DNA of 62,690 nt from Paenibacillus nasutitermitis (GTDB lineage Bacteria > Bacillota > Bacilli > Paenibacillales > Paenibacillaceae), in NCBI RefSeq assembly GCF_014641075.1, contig NZ_BMHP01000015.1:1-62690 (forward strand), in the 5' to 3' direction. The notes below the pieces were generated by a model. It saw nothing but the letters and a program-made list of their open reading frames with translations. It was not told where the DNA came from and searched no databases. A program made the position numbers and the translations under genes. Shown here in pieces: positions 62,672 through 62,690 of the stretch (position 1 is the stretch's first letter; every line of letters begins with the position of its first letter).

Positions 62672-62690
62672 GCTTGGCAACGTCCTACTC
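62672..62690 (-). rRNA. rrf: 5S ribosomal RNA, 3' end only (partial)
   Basis: The minus strand reads GAGTAGGACGTTGCCAAGC, the 3' end typical of bacterial 5S rRNA, followed after about 8 nt by the terminator. The remaining 5S sequence is beyond the window edge. Confidence 0.85.

Overview
The window looks like a chromosomal segment of a spore-forming member of the Paenibacillaceae, most likely Paenibacillus or a close relative. The evidence is gene order close to the Bacillus subtilis rrn - ctsR to kbaA region, roughly 50% GC, strong AAGGAGG ribosome binding sites, and sporulation genes (sigH, gerD, kbaA, cwlD, pdaB, a SpoIIM-like gene). The genus is inferred from general knowledge; no database search was possible. 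Almost everything is on the minus strand, so it is read from the right end to the left end. Three genes are on the plus strand: pdaB, gerD and an uncharacterised gene at 52930.

Both ends touch rRNA operons. The last bases are the 3' end of a 5S rRNA with its terminator (minus strand). The first ~130 bases are the promoter and leader of another rRNA operon that starts just outside the left edge.

Right to left: (1) 62.3-57.4 kb, the CtsR-controlled stress operon ctsR-mcsA-mcsB-clpC, with a CtsR operator and a strong terminator. (2) 57.3-50.3 kb, a heme-monooxygenase-like gene, radA, disA, pssA, the divergent unknown gene, a PIN/TRAM protein gene (yacL), ispD and ispF. (3) 50.3-44.5 kb, gltX, then a cysteine T-box leader and the tightly overlapping chain cysE-cysS-mrnC-rlmB-yacP. 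(4) 44.4-39.6 kb, sigH, then rpmG-secE-nusG-rplK-rplA, an L10 leader, and rplJ-rplL. (5) 39.5-26.1 kb, an RsmC-like methyltransferase gene, rpoB, rpoC, an L7Ae-family protein gene, rpsL-rpsG-fusA-tuf and a terminator. (6) 25.9-10.5 kb, the S10-spc-alpha ribosomal superoperon from rpsJ to rplQ, with secY, adk, map, a KOW protein gene, infA and rpoA inside it. (7) 10.5-8.1 kb, a non-coding palindrome-rich gap, truA, rplM and rpsI. (8) 8.0-6.1 kb, a sulfate assimilation pair, cysH-sat, with its own promoter. (9) 6.0-0.2 kb, the sporulation-related genes cwlD, salA, gerD, kbaA, pdaB, a SpoIIM-like gene, and a small unknown gene.

Most of the window is core translation, transcription and protein-quality-control machinery, so the coding content is ordinary. 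The less expected material is between the genes: a structured repeat of about 100 bp present in two full copies and one partial copy, a 114-nt nested palindrome after rplQ, a perfect 36-bp palindrome after rpoC, hairpins inside the rpoB-rpoC and rplB-rpsS gaps, and several leader RNAs. I did not find a clearly new multi-gene system, mobile element gene, CRISPR array or tRNA.
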